The position numbers were made by a program, and so were the translations under genes. Shown here piece after piece: positions 39,241 through 42,599 of a stretch of DNA of 42,599 bases. Every line of letters begins with the position of its first letter. The stretch's first letter is position 1. The notes beneath the pieces were generated by a model. It saw only the letters and a program-made list of their open reading frames with translations, was not told the origin of the DNA and ran no database searches. The stretch covers positions 1 through 42,599 of the forward strand of contig JAADHO010000051.1 in assembly GCA_013151775.1 (NCBI GenBank). The letters are read 5' to 3'. This stretch comes from Deltaproteobacteria bacterium. Lineage in GTDB: Bacteria > Myxococcota_A > Polyangia > Polyangiales > Houyiibacteriaceae.

Positions 39241-41354
39241 AGTTCTCGAGCCTGCACTTCGGCGTAACGTATCTCCTGGCGGGCCTGGGCTTCGTGGCCT
39301 TGAGTCTGGGCTCGGCCATGGGCCCGATCCAGCGCCTGGCCATGTTCCTGGCCTTCGTCGCGACGGCCTTCGTCACGCCTCGCCTGATGCGCGACGCGCG
39401 CTGGTCTCAGGCCTGGACCGTGATCGTCCTGGCCGGCCTAGGTGTACAGATCATGCGAGGGATCTCGGGCGAGCCCATCTTGCATCTGGGCATCGAGTAC
39501 GCGGCCCTGCTCCAGCTCTCGCGCCTCGCCTATCGCCCGACGGCGCGCGAGTACCAGCAGATCGCCATCATCAGCTTCCTGCACCTGATCTCCGCCACCG
39601 TGCTCTCCTCGGGCCTCGGCTACGGGCTGGTCTTCCTGGGCTTCGTGATCGTGCTGCCGTGGATGCTCGCGCTCACTCACCTGCGCGCCGAGATCGAGCG
39701 CCACTACGGGGACTCCACCACGGGGCCGAGCGTCGCGCGCGTGCTCGCCTCGAAGCGCGTGGCGGGGCCCGCCTTCTTGCTGGGCACCGCCTCACTGACG
39801 CTGCCGCTCTTCGCCATCACTGCGATATTTTTCCTGGCCTTTCCGCGGGTCGGCATGGGCTTCCTCAGCTTCGGCCATGGCCCGGGACGACAGGTGGCCG
39901 GTTTCGGTCGCAACGTGCAGCTCGGTGGTTTCGGCGCCATCCGAGACGACCCGACGGTGGTCTTGCGCGTGAAGGTGCCCGGGCTCCCGAGTCCTCCGCC
40001 CGAGCGCCTCGGCCTGCGCATGCGCGGGACCTCCTTCGACCACTACGAGGACGGCGAGTGGACGCGTTCCCACGGCACGACGGCGACCATTCGCGAACGC
40101 CACGGCTTCTTCCCGCTCTCCCGCTTGCCCCAGAGCGCCACCGAGCGGCGACTTCAGATCATTCTCGACCCCTTGGACGAGCCCGTGATCTTCCTGCCTG
40201 AAGGCACGATCGGGATCAGCACGCCTCCGCGCGTGCTCGCGGGCCTGTCCGTCATGCGCGACATCGTGCGCTCCGATGGCATGGACGTGCGCTACACGGA
40301 CGCTGACGGATTGGAGTTCACCTACACCGCGCATGTCTCCACGCGCGCGCCCTCCGCGCCGACGGATCCGATCGACAGCGAAGCCTTCGCCCGCTACCTG
40401 GAGCTGCCCAGAGGACAAGAGCGCATCGTCGCCTTGGCGCGGCGCTGGACCGCCGGCGCGGCTTCACCGGGAGCTCGAGCCGACCTGTTGCTGAGACATC
40501 TGCGCGACAGCGGTGACTTCCGCTACACGCTCGAGCAGCCCGACACCCACGGCGACGATCCTCTCGAGGTCTTCCTGTTCGAGGCTCGCGCCGGGCATTG
40601 CGAGTATTACTCGACCGCGCTCGCCGTGATGTTGCGCGGGCTCGGCGTGCCAGCGCGCAACGTCACGGGGTTCTTGGGCGGTCGCTACAATCGTTTTGGC
40701 GGCTACTACGCGGTGCGCCAAGGCGACGCCCATTCGTGGGTCGAGGCCTGGATCGACGAAGGCTGGGTCACCCTCGACGCGACCCCTGCGACCCGCGAGC
40801 TGCTCGGGCCGCGCGACGGCATGCTCGGCGGTCTGCGCGCGCTACTCGACGCCATGAGCATGCGCTGGGCGCGTCACGTGGTGGGCTACGATCTACGTCG
40901 GCAGGCCGCGACGCTGCGCGAGCTCATGGGCTACTTTGAGCGCTGGCGTCGCCCGGGAGGATCGACAGCCGAGCACGAGGAGATCAGCCCAGCCGCTGGA
41001 ACGCAGCGCCGCAGCCAGAGGCCGAGTCTCGCTTGGTTGCTGCTCGCGCTGCCGCTCCTGCTCGCGTGGTGGTGGCGAAGGCGCTCATCGCCTCCAGTCT
41101 CTCCAGACGACGCCCGCCTTCGACGAACTCTGCGCCTCTACCGCAGGCTGGACGCCCGCCTCGCCCGCCGAGGCCTCTCGCGTCCACGCAGCCGCGCGCC
41201 CACGCGTCACCTGCGGGCCCTGCGTGAAGCCGACTTCGAGGGGCTCGAGACCGCCGAGGAGATCACCGCGCTCTACCTCTCCGTGCGCTACGGCGGAGCC
41301 TCGGCCGAGAGTCAGGATCTACGGCGCCTGGAGCGAAGCGTGCGTGATCTGTGA
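39237..41354 (+). CDS. TgpA-like membrane transglutaminase (DUF3488)
   Basis: A 705-residue membrane protein. About six to seven membrane segments fill residues 1-210 (DUF3488). A periplasmic transglutaminase-like domain follows (about 400-530), with Cys in R-A-G-H-C-E-Y-Y-S-T-A, His in D-A-H-S-W-V-E-A-W, and Asp in T-L-D-A-T-P. A further membrane segment near residue 600 (L-L-L-A-L-P-L-L-L-A-W-W-W) leads to a C-terminal DUF4129-like helix region. The triad is complete, so it is probably an active peptidase or transglutaminase acting on the envelope. GTG 39237 overlaps the DUF58 stop by four bases. Confidence 0.95.
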   Translation: MKFSSLHFGVTYLLAGLGFVALSLGSAMGPIQRLAMFLAFVATAFVTPRLMRDARWSQAWTVIVLAGLGVQIMRGISGEPILHLGIEYAALLQLSRLAYRPTAREYQQIAIISFLHLISATVLSSGLGYGLVFLGFVIVLPWMLALTHLRAEIERHYGDSTTGPSVARVLASKRVAGPAFLLGTASLTLPLFAITAIFFLAFPRVGMGFLSFGHGPGRQVAGFGRNVQLGGFGAIRDDPTVVLRVKVPGLPSPPPERLGLRMRGTSFDHYEDGEWTRSHGTTATIRERHGFFPLSRLPQSATERRLQIILDPLDEPVIFLPEGTIGISTPPRVLAGLSVMRDIVRSDGMDVRYTDADGLEFTYTAHVSTRAPSAPTDPIDSEAFARYLELPRGQERIVALARRWTAGAASPGARADLLLRHLRDSGDFRYTLEQPDTHGDDPLEVFLFEARAGHCEYYSTALAVMLRGLGVPARNVTGFLGGRYNRFGGYYAVRQGDAHSWVEAWIDEGWVTLDATPATRELLGPRDGMLGGLRALLDAMSMRWARHVVGYDLRRQAATLRELMGYFERWRRPGGSTAEHEEISPAAGTQRRSQRPSLAWLLLALPLLLAWWWRRRSSPPVSPDDARLRRTLRLYRRLDARLARRGLSRPRSRAPTRHLRALREADFEGLETAEEITALYLSVRYGGASAESQDLRRLERSVRDL

Positions 41355-41389
41355 CGAGAACTGCCTCCTCCTGGTAATCTGCCCTGCGA

Positions 41390-42599
41390 ATGGGCACCGA
41401 TGTGCAAGAACTGGCCGCTCGCGCCAAACAGCTCGTGCTGGAGCGGGATTTCGCCGAGGCCGTGCGCGCCTGCCGCAGGCTTCTGCTCTCGCGTCCGGAC
41501 GACGATGACGCGAGGCTCTTGCTCGGGCGCGCGCTGATCGCCACCGAGCGCTTCGACGAGGTGCGGGTAGAGATGATGTCGCTGATTCGGCGGCGGCCGG
41601 AGTCGGCGACGGCCCATCGACTGCTCGGTGAGTCCTTTCTCCGAGCGAAGCAGCCCAAGCGCGGAGAAGAGTATCTGCGCCGCGCGCTCGAGCTCGATCC
41701 CGACGACGACGAGGCCGCCGAGCTGCTGGAAGATCTGGCCGCGGATCCTCCGCCCGTGTCCGCGACGGTGGAGCGCTGGTTCGACTCCGCCGGCGTCGCC
41801 ACCATCGAGACGCCCGCGTCCTTCTTCGACGACGGCAGTGAAGATCGTCCCGCGACGGCGCCGATTCAGGACGCGCCGCCCTCGATCCAGATCGACCCGG
41901 AGCTGGCCGCCGTGGCCGAGAGCATGGCGCTGCTGAAGTCCGAGGACACCGTGACGTCGGTGGAGACGCCGGAGCCCGATGGCGGCGAAGAGACCGACAC
42001 GGTGACGAATCCCGACGCCGAGTCTCCGCCTGCCGAGTCTCCGGCCGCGAAGCCGCCCGTGCGCCGACCGAAGCAGACGATGATGGGCATCGCCGGCCTC
42101 GGGCAGCTCGCGCCTGGCCTCGCGTCAGCGTCTAAGCCGGAGCGTGGGGCGTTCGGAGCGGAGACCACCTCCGAGTTGGGGTTGGACGACCTCGAGCAGG
42201 TCGCCTCGGCGTCTCCGCCGCCCACCCCGAAGGCGGCGGTGACGTCTGAACTCGACGCCGGGGATCTGGAGCCCGTGGACTCGAAGGCCTGCTTCGAGCC
42301 GCTCGACGCCGAGCCCATGGAGGCTGAGGCCACCTCGGTCGCTGGAGCTGGCCTGGCTCCGCTGGACGAGGAGGCGACACGGCTGAGAGCTCCGCCGCAG
42401 CGCGACGAACCCGAGCACACGCGAGATCTGCGATCACGGGCCGCTGTCGTGCCAGCTGCCTCCGTGCCGGCTCCGGTCGCCGCTCGGCCCCGAGTGGTCA
42501 CCCTGCCACCGCCTCCCGGACCGCCGCCGAACGTGTCGGCCCCTCCGGGCGCCGCGTCGCTGTCCCCCGTCGCCGCGCCGCCAATCGCCGCGCCGCCAA
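41390..42599 (+). CDS. TPR protein with long low-complexity tail (partial, 3' end outside)
   Basis: An open frame from ATG 41390 to the window end (403 complete codons, no stop). Residues 5-115 form three TPR units: A-K-Q-L-V-L-E-R-D-F-A-E-A-V, A-R-L-L-L-G-R-A-L-I-A, and Y-L-R-R-A-L-E-L-D-P-D. The rest is Pro/Ala/Glu-rich disordered sequence containing a short conserved-looking R-R-P-K-Q-T-M-M-G-I-A-G-L. That segment resembles motifs in myxobacterial kinase-associated proteins. It becomes P-P-P-P-G-P-P-P near the end. It follows the transglutaminase by 35 bases. A TAATCT hexamer nine bases before the ATG may be a -10 element. Confidence 0.85.
   Translation, partial: MGTDVQELAARAKQLVLERDFAEAVRACRRLLLSRPDDDDARLLLGRALIATERFDEVRVEMMSLIRRRPESATAHRLLGESFLRAKQPKRGEEYLRRALELDPDDDEAAELLEDLAADPPPVSATVERWFDSAGVATIETPASFFDDGSEDRPATAPIQDAPPSIQIDPELAAVAESMALLKSEDTVTSVETPEPDGGEETDTVTNPDAESPPAESPAAKPPVRRPKQTMMGIAGLGQLAPGLASASKPERGAFGAETTSELGLDDLEQVASASPPPTPKAAVTSELDAGDLEPVDSKACFEPLDAEPMEAEATSVAGAGLAPLDEEATRLRAPPQRDEPEHTRDLRSRAAVVPAASVPAPVAARPRVVTLPPPPGPPPNVSAPPGAASLSPVAAPPIAAPP

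Overview
The window looks like a chromosomal segment of a high-GC, Gram-negative predatory or soil myxobacterium (Myxococcota, most likely the Polyangia side). The grounds are: two eukaryote-like Ser/Thr kinases, one fused to a cyclase-like, AAA and TPR tail; several Asp/Ala/Ser/Gly-linker lipoproteins; a DUF4215 (C-D-D-G-N) lipoprotein; an integrin-like FG-GAP lipoprotein; GC-rich third codon positions; and frequent GTG starts. The lineage is inferred from gene style, not from a marker gene.

Layout. 1-3114: the tail of a Gly-rich protein, then a minus-strand block with a Ser/Thr kinase (HQD instead of HRD), an ATP-grasp-like protein and a DUF455 ferritin-like protein. 3125-6448: a HAD phosphatase divergent from a GAF-PAS-histidine kinase-receiver hybrid. 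6497-11217: a beta-helix lipoprotein translationally coupled to a class III nucleotide cyclase, then an AAA/DUF4143 ATPase whose upstream region holds a perfect inverted repeat. 11218-11793: an eroded stretch with gene remnants. 11794-15424: mutM, a Cys-rich lipoprotein, and a single-polypeptide acetate kinase-PduL phosphotransacylase fusion. 15481-20771: an amidohydrolase lipoprotein, an MBL hydrolase with a rhodanese, and an ABC ATPase with a DegT-type aminotransferase. 20846-27153: a 1410-residue kinase/AAA/TPR signalling protein coupled to a patatin phospholipase, then a TPR protein. 27226-30127: the DUF4215 lipoprotein and a double cyclic-nucleotide-binding protein.

30168-37043 is the most interesting part: a probable RiPP (ribosomally made, modified peptide) locus. 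It encodes an HprK-like kinase, a PqqD-like recognition protein and a radical SAM/SPASM maturase, joined by 4-bp start/stop overlaps. A 1343-residue Ig-like/FG-GAP lipoprotein follows, then a 58-residue peptide with a leader-like motif, two cysteines in its core and a C-terminal serine. A stem-loop follows the peptide gene. The combination suggests a peptide that is crosslinked by the radical SAM enzyme and possibly phosphorylated by the HprK-like enzyme.

37208-42599: a MoxR / DUF58 / transglutaminase (TgpA-like) operon joined by 4-bp overlaps, followed by a TPR protein that runs off the window.

Across the window, many genes have a GCTANNNT-type -10 element only 5-8 bases before the start codon and no Shine-Dalgarno sequence. 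This suggests that leaderless or near-leaderless mRNAs are common here. No tRNA, rRNA, CRISPR array or insertion sequence was recognised.
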